Assembly: GCF_001440395.1 (NCBI RefSeq)
Contig: NZ_LLXZ01000022.1
Span: 44,266 to 108,265, forward strand
Source: Bradyrhizobium jicamae
GTDB lineage: Bacteria > Pseudomonadota > Alphaproteobacteria > Rhizobiales > Xanthobacteraceae
DNA: 64,000 bases
Direction: 5' to 3'
Below the pieces are notes generated by a model, which had not been told where the DNA came from, did not search any database, and saw nothing but the letters and a program-made list of their open reading frames with translations. Below are positions 16,104-24,250 of this stretch, piece by piece. Numbering within the stretch: the stretch's first letter is position 1; each line of letters starts with the position of its first letter. The position numbers and the translations under genes were made by a program.

Positions 16104-17852
16104 TCATTCGGGCATCCCCGCTTTTCGCAATGCATCCGTAAATCGACCATGACGTCCCGGACCCACGACGGTGGAGACGCGTCGGCCTGGTGTGATCTCA
16201 AGCACACGCTTCATCGCGCGTTTCGCTTTTTCGAGGTCGCCAACCAATGCGCTACCTACCGCGACCGCCATCGCTGCGTCAGGGGCGTTCGGCTGGTCGC
16301 GTAGCGCCTTTTCAGCCCAAAGCAACGCTTCGCCGTAGCGATGGGCGCGGATATGCGCGAACGCAATTCCGGCTTCAAACTGATGGAACGAAGATTCGAG
16401 CGGGCTTAGCCGCATCGCTCGCGCAAAATGCTCGATTGCGATCTCCGGTTGGTTGAGCCAGATTCTGGTCCAGCCGCTCAAACCCCATGACATAGCGTGG
16501 TTTGGATTAGAGGCGAGCGCCCGGTCAATCAGCGCCGCGCCCTCTTCCAACTCGCCAACGACCATCACGAGGGAGTGCCCGGCCCAACATAGCGAAAAAG
16601 CGTCGTCCTTGCCGAGCCTCACTGCCTCTCGCGCGAGCCTGGCGGTTTCGCGACGTTCATTGTCCGGTTCAGTGGCTAGTCCGTTTAGCTTGCGGTTGCA
16701 GTAACACCAGGTCGCCAAGGAGTAGGCTTGTGCATAGTCGGGGTCCAACTCGATGGCCTTGTAGAGCAAGCGGAGCGCCTCTTCACTGCTTTCGTTTGTC
16801 CACTGATGGAGCAGGGCATATGCGCGCAGGACGCAATCATAGGCGTCAAGATTTGCCGGCGGTTTCCGTTTGGAACGCGCCGTCTCCGCTTCCCGCAATT
16901 TCGGATCAATCGCTCCGACAACACCACTGGCTACCTGATCCTGAAGCTCGAAGACGTTTTCCAGCGAGCCTTCGAAGCGGTCGGCCCACAGGTGCGCGCC
17001 CGTAGTCGCGTCGATCAGCTGCCCCGTGATGCGCACGCGGTTCCCGGCCTTGCGCACCGAACCTTCCAGGACATAGCGCACACCGAGCTCGCGGCTGACC
17101 TGCCTCACGTCCACCGTCCGGCTCCTGTAAGCCAAGGTTGAGGTGCGGGCGATCACGAACAGCCAATGAAATCGACTGAGCGCCGTGATGATCTCCTCGA
17201 CCATGCCATCGGCAAAGTATTCCTGTTCCGGATCGCCGCTCAAGTTCTGGAACGGAAGTACCGCGATGGAGGGTTTGTCGGGCAGCGCCAACGGCTTCTG
17301 CGCGTCCGCAAGCCGCGCCGCCTGCGATGGCGCGGCCGCGACGCTCACCGCGTAGGCGCGGATCGGCTCAATGTTCTTCAGGTACTGCATACCCAGATCG
17401 ACGAAGGTCAGCGGCAGGAGTTTTTTGACCTGTTCATGGGCCGCGCTGGAAATGCAGATACCATCCGTCGTGGCGCTCGACTGCAGGCGTGCTGCGATAT
17501 TGACGCCATCGCCAAAGAGATCGCCAGCCCTGACCATCACGTCGCCGATGTGCACGCCGATCCGAAAGTTGATGCGACGGTCCGGCGGCAACTGATCGTT
17601 TGCGTTCACCCAGGCGGTTTGTGCCTCGACGGCGCACTGCACGGCATCCACCGCACTTGCGAATTCCGCCAGCACGCTGTCACCAGCCGTGTTGGCGATC
17701 CGGCCACGGTGCGCCGAAATCAGCGCATCCAGGATTTTCCGTCGGTCGGTCAGATTGCGTAGCGTACCAACCTCATCGCAGCCCATCAGGCGGCTATAGC
17801 CTTCGACGTCGGCCGCGAAAATCGCCACAAGCCTGCGCTCGACATCAGCCAT
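16104..17852 (-). CDS. Class III adenylate cyclase with TolB-like and TPR regions
   Basis: This is a 582-residue protein. Residues 1-130 form a class III cyclase domain with metal aspartates in IFAADVEGYSRLM and NTAGDSVLAEF and the pattern LFGDGVNIAARLQ. Residues about 195-330 match the TolB-N/FlgO-like domain (SIAVLPFQNLSGDPEQEYFADG). The remainder consists of TPR-like repeats, for example AIELDPDYAQAYSLATWCY. This three-part design is an abundant family in Bradyrhizobium, probably cAMP producers tuned by protein or ligand binding. There is no TM helix, so it is likely cytoplasmic. Confidence 0.92.
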   Translation of the reverse strand: MADVERRLVAIFAADVEGYSRLMGCDEVGTLRNLTDRRKILDALISAHRGRIANTAGDSVLAEFASAVDAVQCAVEAQTAWVNANDQLPPDRRINFRIGVHIGDVMVRAGDLFGDGVNIAARLQSSATTDGICISSAAHEQVKKLLPLTFVDLGMQYLKNIEPIRAYAVSVAAAPSQAARLADAQKPLALPDKPSIAVLPFQNLSGDPEQEYFADGMVEEIITALSRFHWLFVIARTSTLAYRSRTVDVRQVSRELGVRYVLEGSVRKAGNRVRITGQLIDATTGAHLWADRFEGSLENVFELQDQVASGVVGAIDPKLREAETARSKRKPPANLDAYDCVLRAYALLHQWTNESSEEALRLLYKAIELDPDYAQAYSLATWCYCNRKLNGLATEPDNERRETARLAREAVRLGKDDAFSLCWAGHSLVMVVGELEEGAALIDRALASNPNHAMSWGLSGWTRIWLNQPEIAIEHFARAMRLSPLESSFHQFEAGIAFAHIRAHRYGEALLWAEKALRDQPNAPDAAMAVAVGSALVGDLEKAKRAMKRVLEITPGRRVSTVVGPGRHGRFTDALRKAGMPE

Positions 17853-18020
17853 ATTGGCCTCGATCTGCCCTAGACTGTGCCGATAGATTATCGCACGCGC
17901 TGCGGTCGGAAAACCTTAAATCCTGTCTCCCTCATCGCTGATGAGCCGCAAAGCGGCGTCTCGGCGGATGTGGGCCCGCTGCCAAACACGCCTCACCGCG
18001 AACCCTGGAGCGGAACGGAT

Positions 18021-18908
18021 CTACCTCCTGTCGTATTCATCCGGCCCCATCGCCCAAGCCCACTGCTCGTGGCCGGGCGCGTAGGTGCGGTTGGTCTCGG
18101 CCGGGTTGCGGTTGACCAGCGGCCGCATGAACATCGGGTGGGTGGCGCTGCGCACCTCGTGCTCGACGGTGAACAGGTGCCTGCCGCTGTCGAGATCGAC
18201 GATGTCGCGGAAGCGATACTGATACTGGTTGTCTTCCTGCGAGATCAGGCCGCGCTCGCCGAGGCGGCGATAGGGACCGGAAAAGTCCGTGATGTAGATC
18301 TGCACGTGATGCCCGTCGTAATCCGGCTGTACGCGGTCGCTCTCGCGGAACTGCAGATACTGGTTCCTTCCGACCTTGACGCGCGCCATGGTGCCGTCGC
18401 CGTTTGCAAGCTCGGCCTGCATCCCCATGATCGCGGGATAGAAAGCAGAGATTGCCTTTGCCGTCCCGACCGGCACGTCGAACTCGACATAGGGAATGCC
18501 GAGCGTGATGCGCCCGAAGCGCGCCGCATCCGGCTCGTAGCAGCGCACGCGATTGCCCCACGGACAGACCGCTTCGACATGGTCGTTGTGCTCGCGATAC
18601 GCAAACGCCGTGCCCTCGAGCTTCTTCGCGACCGACGCCAGCCGCTCCAGCAGCGCCGCGCGGCCCGTGATGACGATGCCGGTATGGCCGCGCAACACCT
18701 GCGCGCTCCCGTGCGGCAGATGAAACTGGCTCCTGCCGACATTGATCCACATGTTGGTGTCGGAGACCATCAGATAGGGATCGCGGGTCAGTCCGAGGCC
18801 CGCGACATAGAACAGCGTCGCCAGCCGCTGATCGGGGATGGTGACGTTGACGTGCTCGAAATGGATCGAGTTGCCGAGATCCTCTGCGGCGCGGTCGAAT
18901 TGTTGCAT
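18021..18908 (-). CDS. VOC-family (glyoxalase/extradiol dioxygenase fold) protein
   Basis: This 295-residue protein has two vicinal-oxygen-chelate modules. The first begins near residue 15 (HFEHVNVTIPDQRLATLFYVAGLGL) and the second near 135 (GIPYVEFDVPVGTAKAISAFY). The second ends with HHVQIYITDFSGPYRRLGER and an HLFTVEHEVRS segment that provides candidate metal-ligand His/Glu. The fold is shared by glyoxalases and ring-cleaving dioxygenases, and which it is cannot be read from sequence. It is a single gene with a palindromic repeat just upstream. Confidence 0.82.
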   Translation of the reverse strand: MQQFDRAAEDLGNSIHFEHVNVTIPDQRLATLFYVAGLGLTRDPYLMVSDTNMWINVGRSQFHLPHGSAQVLRGHTGIVITGRAALLERLASVAKKLEGTAFAYREHNDHVEAVCPWGNRVRCYEPDAARFGRITLGIPYVEFDVPVGTAKAISAFYPAIMGMQAELANGDGTMARVKVGRNQYLQFRESDRVQPDYDGHHVQIYITDFSGPYRRLGERGLISQEDNQYQYRFRDIVDLDSGRHLFTVEHEVRSATHPMFMRPLVNRNPAETNRTYAPGHEQWAWAMGPDEYDRR

Positions 18909-18927
18909 GATGACTCCCCTACGTGTG

Positions 18928-19010
18928 TAGGGTGGGCAAAGCGCAGCGTGCCCACCGTTCTTCTTGTTTGATCCAGATGGTGGGCACGCTTCGCTTTGCC
19001 CACCCTACAA
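18928..19010. repeat. Nested palindromic repeat, GTAGGGTGGGC family
   Basis: The arms gtagggtgggcaaagcgcagcg and cgcttcgctttgcccaccctac pair almost perfectly over about 80 bases, with an inner hairpin. It lies between two minus-strand genes. Confidence 0.85.
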
Positions 19011-19021
19011 GACTGCGCTCG

Positions 19022-19510
19022 CTAGTCAGTTAGACGTAGCAGCAACAACTCCAGCGCCATCTTCGCGAACGCTTGCATGTTCGCCTGACGATCGCTGCTG
19101 CCGGTCTCCATCGTGATCACCTGGTCCGCCCCACCCCGACTAGCGACCGCGATACAGCAATGTCCGGCGGCGTCGCCATAGCGGTTGCCGGTCGGTCCCG
19201 TCGCCCCGGTCTCCGATAGGCCCCAGTCGGTCGCAAAGCGCTGGCAGACCTGGCTGGCCAGCAGCTGGGCATAAGGCTGCGACGCCGAGCGGATACCCTT
19301 CATCGCCTCGTCGGGAATATCCATCAACAGCCGCCGGGCATTGCGCGTGTAGACCACGGCGCCGCCGAGGAAATAGGCCGATGCGCCCGGCACCGACAAC
19401 AGCGCCGCCGAGATCAGCCCGCCGGTTGAAGATTCCGCCACCGCAATCGTCTGTTTGCGCGCGATCAGTTGGGTGGCGATCTTTTCCGCAATGGTAACGA
19501 GTTCGTTCAT
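19022..19510 (-). CDS. CinA C-terminal-type protein (nicotinamide-nucleotide amidase family)
   Basis: This 162-residue protein matches the free-standing CinA C-terminal (PncC) domain, which deamidates nicotinamide mononucleotide to nicotinate mononucleotide in NAD salvage. Visible hallmarks are VAESSTGGLISAALLSVPGAS at residues about 24-44, the conserved GGAVVY and GLSETGATGPTGNRYGDAAG. The ATG at 19510 is preceded by GGGAGGTGAG; the frame continues 4 codons further up to a TTG that would place the ribosome site inside the gene. Confidence 0.88.
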   Translation of the reverse strand: MNELVTIAEKIATQLIARKQTIAVAESSTGGLISAALLSVPGASAYFLGGAVVYTRNARRLLMDIPDEAMKGIRSASQPYAQLLASQVCQRFATDWGLSETGATGPTGNRYGDAAGHCCIAVASRGGADQVITMETGSSDRQANMQAFAKMALELLLLRLTD

Positions 19511-19642
19511 CTCACCTCCCAAAAATCCCGCCAGTCATGTCTTCCTAGCACAGGAGGTTCACGCTTGCCGAGTTGCGGGGCGCGGGCGGCCCTGATTGAA
19601 TAGCTCAAACAACTGCGTCGTGCGGGCATACGAGGAAACACC

Positions 19643-20722
19643 ATGACGTCGCCGATCCCGGGTGGCGTGGATTGCGATCTGCATCCCGCCGTTCCGCATC
19701 TGACCAGCCTGCTGCCCTACATGAACGACTACTGGCGCGACCAGGTGACGACGCGTGGCATGACCGACCTGGTCTCGCAATCCTATCCGACCAATTCGCC
19801 GATCTCGTCGCGGCCGGACTGGCGGCCCGCGCAGGGCAAGCCGGGTGCCGATCTCGCCGACATGCAGAAGCAGGCGCTCGATCGGTTCGGCGTGCGTTAC
19901 GGCATCTGCAATCCGCTCTATGGCGTGCAGATGGTGTTTTCCGAGGACATGCAGGATGCGTTCTGCCGCGCGCTGAACGATTGGCTGGCCAAAGAATGGC
20001 TCGACAAGGACGCGCGGCTCCGCGGCTCGATCGTGATCCCGACGCAGAGTGTGGAGAAATCGGTCGCGGAGATCGAGCGCTGCGCCAAGGACAGGCGCTT
20101 CGTCCAGGTGCTGATGCTGGTCATGGGCGACATGCCGCTGGGAAAACGCGCCTACTGGCCGATCTATGCCGCTGCCGAACGGCTGGGCCTCGCCGTCGGC
20201 GTCCATGCCGGCAGCGCCTATCACAACCCGCCGACTTCGGTCGGCTGGGGTTCCTATCACATCGAGGACTATGTCGCGCAGGCGACCGCGTTCCAGACCC
20301 AGCTCACCAGCCTGATCGTCGAAGGCGTGTTCGCCCGCCATCCGAAGCTGAAAATGGTCATGCTGGAATCGGGCTTCACCTGGTTGCCGGCCTATCTGTG
20401 GCGGCTGCACAAGTTCTGGCGCGGCATCCGGATGGAAACGCCGTGGGTCGATCGCGCGCCGCTGGAGATTGTGCGCAGCAACATCCGATTCTCGCTGCAG
20501 CCGGTCGATGCGCCGCCTGATACCGCAACCCTGAACCGCCTGTTTGACCATATGCAGTCGGACGAATTGCTCCTATTCTCGACCGACTATCCGCACTGGC
20601 AATTCGACGGTGACGAGGTGTTGCCGCCGGGCCTGTCGGGCGATCTGGTCCGCAAGATCATGATCGATAATCCGCTCGCGACTTACGGCCGATTGGAATT
20701 AGCGAAGGAGACGACGCCATGA
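19643..20722 (+). CDS. Amidohydrolase-2 family metal-dependent hydrolase/decarboxylase (first of a pair)
   Basis: This 359-residue TIM-barrel protein is of the amidohydrolase-2 (ACMSD-like) group. The N-terminal metal site appears as DCDLHPAVP, a D-x-H form in place of the classical H-x-H. Further sites are VGVHAGSAY, MLESGFTWLPAYLWRLHKFW and LLFSTDYPHWQFD. The family includes decarboxylases and C-C hydrolases of aromatic acids. Its stop overlaps the start of a paralogue (ATGA), and a Rieske protein gene follows, suggesting a shared pathway. The substrate is unknown. Confidence 0.87.
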   Translation: MTSPIPGGVDCDLHPAVPHLTSLLPYMNDYWRDQVTTRGMTDLVSQSYPTNSPISSRPDWRPAQGKPGADLADMQKQALDRFGVRYGICNPLYGVQMVFSEDMQDAFCRALNDWLAKEWLDKDARLRGSIVIPTQSVEKSVAEIERCAKDRRFVQVLMLVMGDMPLGKRAYWPIYAAAERLGLAVGVHAGSAYHNPPTSVGWGSYHIEDYVAQATAFQTQLTSLIVEGVFARHPKLKMVMLESGFTWLPAYLWRLHKFWRGIRMETPWVDRAPLEIVRSNIRFSLQPVDAPPDTATLNRLFDHMQSDELLLFSTDYPHWQFDGDEVLPPGLSGDLVRKIMIDNPLATYGRLELAKETTP

Positions 20723-21822
20723 ACGTCCAGTTTCGCCCAGAGCCGTCGGTATCCACCAGCATCAAGACCGCGATCGCGGATTGCGATATCCACCCGGCGC
20801 GCGCCACCAAGGACGAGCTTTATCCGCTCCTGGAAAAGCGCTGGCATTCGCATCTCGAAACCTACGGCATCCAGGCCTATCACGGCATGATGGAGGGCCC
20901 GCCCTATCCGAAGGCGCAGCCGAACGCCTCACGTCGCGATGCCTGGCCGCCGGAAGGCGGGCCGCAGGGCTCCTCGCTCTCCTTCATGCAGAAGCAATTG
21001 CTCGATCCCTACAACGTTGCGCTCGGCGTGCTCAATCCGCTCGCCACCGGGCAGGGCCTGCGCAACCAGGATTTCGCCGCCGCGCTCTGTGCGGCGATCA
21101 ACGACTGGCAGATCGAGAAATGGACCAGCAAGGACAAGCGTCTGAAAGGTTCTATCGTCGTCGCCAATGAAGATGGCGTGACCGCCGCCGCTGAAATCCG
21201 CAAGCGCGCGGGCGATCCGAACTTCGTGCAGGTGCTGCTGCTCTCGCGCAACGTCGAGCCGCTCGGCCAGCGCCGCTATTGGCCGGTCTACGAGGCGGCG
21301 CAGGAAATCGGCCTGCCGGTCGGCATCCATGCCTTCGGCTTCGGCGGCAATCCGCTCACCCCCTCGGGATGGCCGAGCTTCTACATCGAGGAGATGGTCG
21401 GCCATGCCCAGTGCCAGCAGACCGTGCTGGCAAGCCTCGTGCTCGAAGGCGTGTTCGAACGCTTCCCGAAGCTGAAGATGGTGATGATCGAGGCCGGCTT
21501 CGGCTGGGCGCCGTCGCTCGGCTGGCGGCTCGACAAGAGCTTTGAGCGGCTGCACAGCGAGGTGCCGTATCTGAAGCGCAAGCCGTCGGAATATATCCGC
21601 GACCATATCTGGTGGACCACGCAGCCGATGGAGGATCCGGAGCGCCGCGACCATCTGTTCCAGACCATCGAATGGATCGGCTGGGACAAGTTGTTGTTCG
21701 CCACCGACTACCCGCATTGGGATTTCGACGAGCCGTCACGCGTGCTGCCGCCCGGCGTCAGCGAAGCCAACCGTGAAGCGTTCTATCTCGGCAACGCAAA
21801 GAAGCTGTACGGTGTCGCATGA
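20719..21822 (+). CDS. Amidohydrolase-2 family metal-dependent hydrolase/decarboxylase (second of a pair)
   Basis: This 367-residue paralogue of the preceding protein shares the metal-site patterns ADCDIHPAR, VGIHAFGFGG, MIEAGFGWAPSLGWRLDKSF and LLFATDYPHWDFDEPSRVLPPG. The genes overlap by 4 bases, so the two products may form a hetero-oligomer or act in sequence. Compared with the first copy it keeps the catalytic TDYPHW region but differs in the middle, consistent with a different substrate or a structural role. Confidence 0.88.
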   Translation: MNVQFRPEPSVSTSIKTAIADCDIHPARATKDELYPLLEKRWHSHLETYGIQAYHGMMEGPPYPKAQPNASRRDAWPPEGGPQGSSLSFMQKQLLDPYNVALGVLNPLATGQGLRNQDFAAALCAAINDWQIEKWTSKDKRLKGSIVVANEDGVTAAAEIRKRAGDPNFVQVLLLSRNVEPLGQRRYWPVYEAAQEIGLPVGIHAFGFGGNPLTPSGWPSFYIEEMVGHAQCQQTVLASLVLEGVFERFPKLKMVMIEAGFGWAPSLGWRLDKSFERLHSEVPYLKRKPSEYIRDHIWWTTQPMEDPERRDHLFQTIEWIGWDKLLFATDYPHWDFDEPSRVLPPGVSEANREAFYLGNAKKLYGVA

Positions 21823-21873
21823 TCCGGAAAAGTGGGCGCCGGTTTTCCGAACAGATTATGCGCAGAGATTAAG

Positions 21874-22287
21874 ATGGTTCGGCATGTGATTGCCCCGGTG
21901 GATGAGCTGCCGCCTGGGACGCGAAAATTCCTCGACATCGACGGGCGGCCGATCGCGATCTTCAACATCAAGGGCGAGTTCTTCGGCCTGTTGAACCGCT
22001 GCCCGCATCAGGGGGCGGCGCTGTGCGAGGGCCCGCTGATCGGACTGGCGCAATCGTCTGATCCCGGCGAGATCGAATACACCAAGCTTGGCGAAATCAT
22101 CCGCTGTCCCTGGCACGGTTGGGAGTTCGACATCCGCACCGGGCAGTCCTATTGCGACCCCAAACGCTTCCGCGTCCGCGCCTATCCCGTCAATGTCGAG
22201 CCGGGAACAGCGGTAGTGAAGGGACCTTATGTCGCAGAGACGATCGCAGTCTCGGTCGAGAGCGACTACGTGGTGGTCGATTTGTAG
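21874..22287 (+). CDS. Rieske [2Fe-2S] domain protein
   Basis: This 137-residue single-domain Rieske protein has both cluster motifs: CPHQGAAL near residue 43 and CPWHGWEFDIRTG near residue 85. There is no catalytic oxygenase domain, so it is a ferredoxin-type electron carrier or a partner of a separate enzyme. It follows the amidohydrolase pair after about 50 bases, and conserved proximity would imply that the hydrolases act in a redox pathway. The ATG at 21874 is chosen because the frame upstream is weak and overlaps a low-complexity leader. Confidence 0.9.
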   Translation: MVRHVIAPVDELPPGTRKFLDIDGRPIAIFNIKGEFFGLLNRCPHQGAALCEGPLIGLAQSSDPGEIEYTKLGEIIRCPWHGWEFDIRTGQSYCDPKRFRVRAYPVNVEPGTAVVKGPYVAETIAVSVESDYVVVDL

Positions 22288-22392
22288 CAGCCATAAGCCT
22301 TTCTATTGGCTTCCGTGGCCTTCCGCGGAGTGCTAGCGTTCAGGCTGAACCCACTCGTCTGGGGGAACCTTCCATAAGCGAGTGGGCCTACA

Positions 22393-22983
22393 TTGCTGTT
22401 TCCGACGGATCTGACCTCATTCCTCGACCTCATACGCCAGCATGGCGATGTGGCCTACAGCTTCATGTTTGCCTATGCGGCCTCGCATAGCCTGCTGCTT
22501 GCGCTGTTCGCGGGCTACGCGGCGCATTCGGGGGCGCTGGGTTTTGGCACGCTCATCGTGGTCTGCTGGTTCGGCAGTTTCACCGGCGACGTCATTCGCT
22601 TCTGGATCGGGCGACGCTATGGCGCCCGCTTGCTCGATCGTTTTCCGCGGTTCGAGCGCACCGTGCAGACGGTCATTCGCCTGACGGAACGTCACTATGT
22701 CTGGATGATCCTTTTCCATCGTTTCCCGCATGGCATCCGCGGGCTCGCGGGGTTTGCCTACGGCATATCGCGGCTGCCCTGGTCCACTTTTCTTGCGCTC
22801 AACTTCGTCGCGGCGGGACTTTGGTCCGGCGTCGTTGTCTCGGCCGGTTATGCCTTTGGTCAATTCTCGGAGACGTCCATCAACAACGCCTCTTCGGGCC
22901 TGGGCATCGTGATGCTGGTCGCGTTCCTCGGCCTGTCCTGGTTGCTTAGCAGGAAGCTCGATCAGATCGTGCAGCGATACTGA
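22393..22983 (+). CDS. DedA-family membrane protein
   Basis: This 196-residue integral membrane protein has the DedA/SNARE-associated signature. The reentrant region carries RFPHGIRGLAGFAYGISRLPWSTFLALNFVAAGLW and the GYAFGQF end (shown in parts). Family members act as phospholipid translocases and influence envelope integrity and proton motive force. The start is TTG at 22393 with only a weak ribosome site, so the exact N-terminus is uncertain. Confidence 0.85.
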   Translation: MLFPTDLTSFLDLIRQHGDVAYSFMFAYAASHSLLLALFAGYAAHSGALGFGTLIVVCWFGSFTGDVIRFWIGRRYGARLLDRFPRFERTVQTVIRLTERHYVWMILFHRFPHGIRGLAGFAYGISRLPWSTFLALNFVAAGLWSGVVVSAGYAFGQFSETSINNASSGLGIVMLVAFLGLSWLLSRKLDQIVQRY

Positions 22984-22990
22984 AACGAGC

Positions 22991-23030
22991 AGGGTGGGCA
23001 AAGGCGCACTTGCGCCGTGCCCACCATTGC
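22991..23030. repeat. Half unit of the GTAGGGTGGGC repeat family
   Basis: Only the left arm is present: agggtgggcaaaggcgcact followed by tgcgccgtgcccaccat, itself an inner hairpin. The right arm is missing. Confidence 0.6.
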
Positions 23031-23118
23031 TTCGGCATATCCAGCGTGTTTGGGGGCACGCTGCCGCGTTCGCTCGTTGAGCTACGGCGTACAAGCCGCT
23101 TTGCTGCACCCTGCGGTG

Positions 23119-23241
23119 CTACTCCTCCATCGGACCGCCAAGCGTGCGGCGAAGTTGCTGAGCTTCGCGCCAGGTCTCAAGAACCTCTTTCCCAAATCGC
23201 GCGAGCTTGCTTGCGAGCTGTATGATGATGAGTGTGATCAT
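23119..23241 (-). CDS. Very small protein, second gene of a two-gene unit
   Basis: This 40-codon gene starts ATG at 23241, two bases after the upstream gene stop, and ends TAG at 23119. The product begins MITLIIIQLASKLARFGKEV and ends LRRTLGGPMEE, with a hydrophobic N-terminus and a basic amphipathic C-terminal half (ETWREAQQLRR). Short proteins with this layout recur in Bradyrhizobium, sometimes near DUF1127 genes. The role is unknown; the tight coupling with 23244-23453 is the main support. Confidence 0.55.
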   Translation of the reverse strand: MITLIIIQLASKLARFGKEVLETWREAQQLRRTLGGPMEE

Positions 23242-23243
23242 GG

Positions 23244-23453
23244 CTATTGACCTGCCTTGATCAGCAAGCGGCTGATCTGTCGTTCTGCGTCGTCCGACAG
23301 CTTTTGCAGGCCGTGGCTGGCAATGTACTCGTCAACAACACGGTCAGCCTGCCGCTGACGGGATTCGACGAAGACGCGCAACAATCGTTCGAAAAATGAA
23401 GGCTTTTTGATCGGGGCAGAAAGCCAGGCCCCAGTGGTTAATGCGTTCGCCAT
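23244..23453 (-). CDS. Small conserved hypothetical protein
   Basis: This 69-residue protein begins MANALTTGAWLSAPIKKPSF and ends ERQISRLLIKAGQ. The middle is strongly basic and helical (RLLRVFVESRQRQADRVVDEYI). AGGAG precedes the ATG at proper spacing. It has no TM helix or signal peptide. It resembles short Bradyrhizobium proteins that pair an arginine-rich helix with a C-terminal degenerate DUF1127-like region, but that link is by impression. It is coupled to the 40-residue gene downstream. Confidence 0.65.
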   Translation of the reverse strand: MANALTTGAWLSAPIKKPSFFERLLRVFVESRQRQADRVVDEYIASHGLQKLSDDAERQISRLLIKAGQ

Positions 23454-23593
23454 TGGATGGCTCCTTTATCGGAGTTGTCCTTGGAGCGAATTTCCTACCT
23501 GAATCGGAGATGGGTATCGGTGAGCGCCAATGCCAGACCAGGTAGCGCGCATGGCTGCATTGACACATTGCGAAGGGATTAACGATTGTAGGC

Positions 23594-23690
23594 CGTAGGG
23601 TGGGCAAAGGCGCACTTGCGCCGTGCCCACCATCCATCACCGAACGCGTTTCCTGGATGATGGGCACGCTGTCGCTTTGCCCGCCCTACG
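23594..23690. repeat. Nested palindromic repeat, GTAGGGTGGGC family
   Basis: The arms cgtagggtgggcaaaggcgc and gtcgctttgcccgccctacg face each other, each followed by a short GC-rich hairpin. It separates the minus-strand small genes at 23703-23984 and 23244-23453. Confidence 0.85.
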
Positions 23691-23702
23691 GCACTATGGT
23701 GG

Positions 23703-23984
23703 TTAACGACCGCCGCCGCCACCTCCGCCTCCGCCGCCGCCTCCACCACCACCGCCTCCGTCACGCAGCGACTGGTTTTCGCGCGGGTCGAGATTCTTCA
23801 TGTAGCTCAGCGAAGTGTCGCGGCGGGTGCGAAGCGACTGCACATAGCTCATGTGATCTCCGCAAGCCTGCCGCGATACTGCCTGATCGCAGTAGGGCGA
23901 CGGCACGAACGCGGGAGCGGCCATGCTGCTTGTCGCACTGGCTACGACCAAAGCTGCCGCAGACAGGATCAACTTCATCGACAT
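23703..23984 (-). CDS. Small secreted protein with polyglycine C-terminus
   Basis: This 93-residue precursor has a clear signal peptide (KLILSAAALVVASATSSMA). The short mature part contains two cysteines (PYCDQAVSRQACGDHMSY) and ends in a run of 17 glycines and a final arginine. The glycine codons are mixed (GGT, GGC, GGA), so the tract is not a simple trinucleotide slippage product. The ATG is preceded by GGAGAG. It is probably exported to the periplasm or cell surface. The function is unknown; glycine tails occur in surface and wall proteins. Confidence 0.75.
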   Translation of the reverse strand: MSMKLILSAAALVVASATSSMAAPAFVPSPYCDQAVSRQACGDHMSYVQSLRTRRDTSLSYMKNLDPRENQSLRDGGGGGGGGGGGGGGGGGR

Positions 23985-24119
23985 CTGTACTCTCCATTCC
24001 CAGGTTGGCGAAGCCGGAATGGCTCGCACAGACGTTCGACGGCGCGAGAAGGAATGAGGTTCGGAAGACCATGTGATGTGGGTCACGTGGGTAACCTGAA
24101 TGTGAGGCCGGTCATTTTG

Positions 24120-24232
24120 CATTGCGAGGAGCAAAACGACGACTTGTCCGCCGAAGCTCGAAGAGCGAAGGCGGAAGCAATCCATGTCTCGGCTTGTGGC
24201 GCTATGGATTGCTTCGCCGCGCTCGCAATGAC
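24120..24232. repeat. Nested palindromic repeat, CGTCATTGCGAGG family
   Basis: The outer arms cattgcgagga and gctcgcaatga flank inner arms gcaatccat and atggattgc. A second copy lies at 37709-37792. It lies after the tcuB stop on the minus strand. Confidence 0.8.
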
Positions 24233-24250
24233 GTGGAGAGAGCGAGGTCT

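Noticed and set aside
15833..16304. Short open frames on both strands beside the cyclase-TPR gene
   Set aside because: They overlap the dispersed element and the end of the cyclase gene. The translations lack any family pattern, and no ribosome site is present.
23010..23250. Plus-strand frames of 60-80 codons after the dedA gene
   Set aside because: They run through a repeat half unit and antisense to the better-supported small genes on the minus strand.
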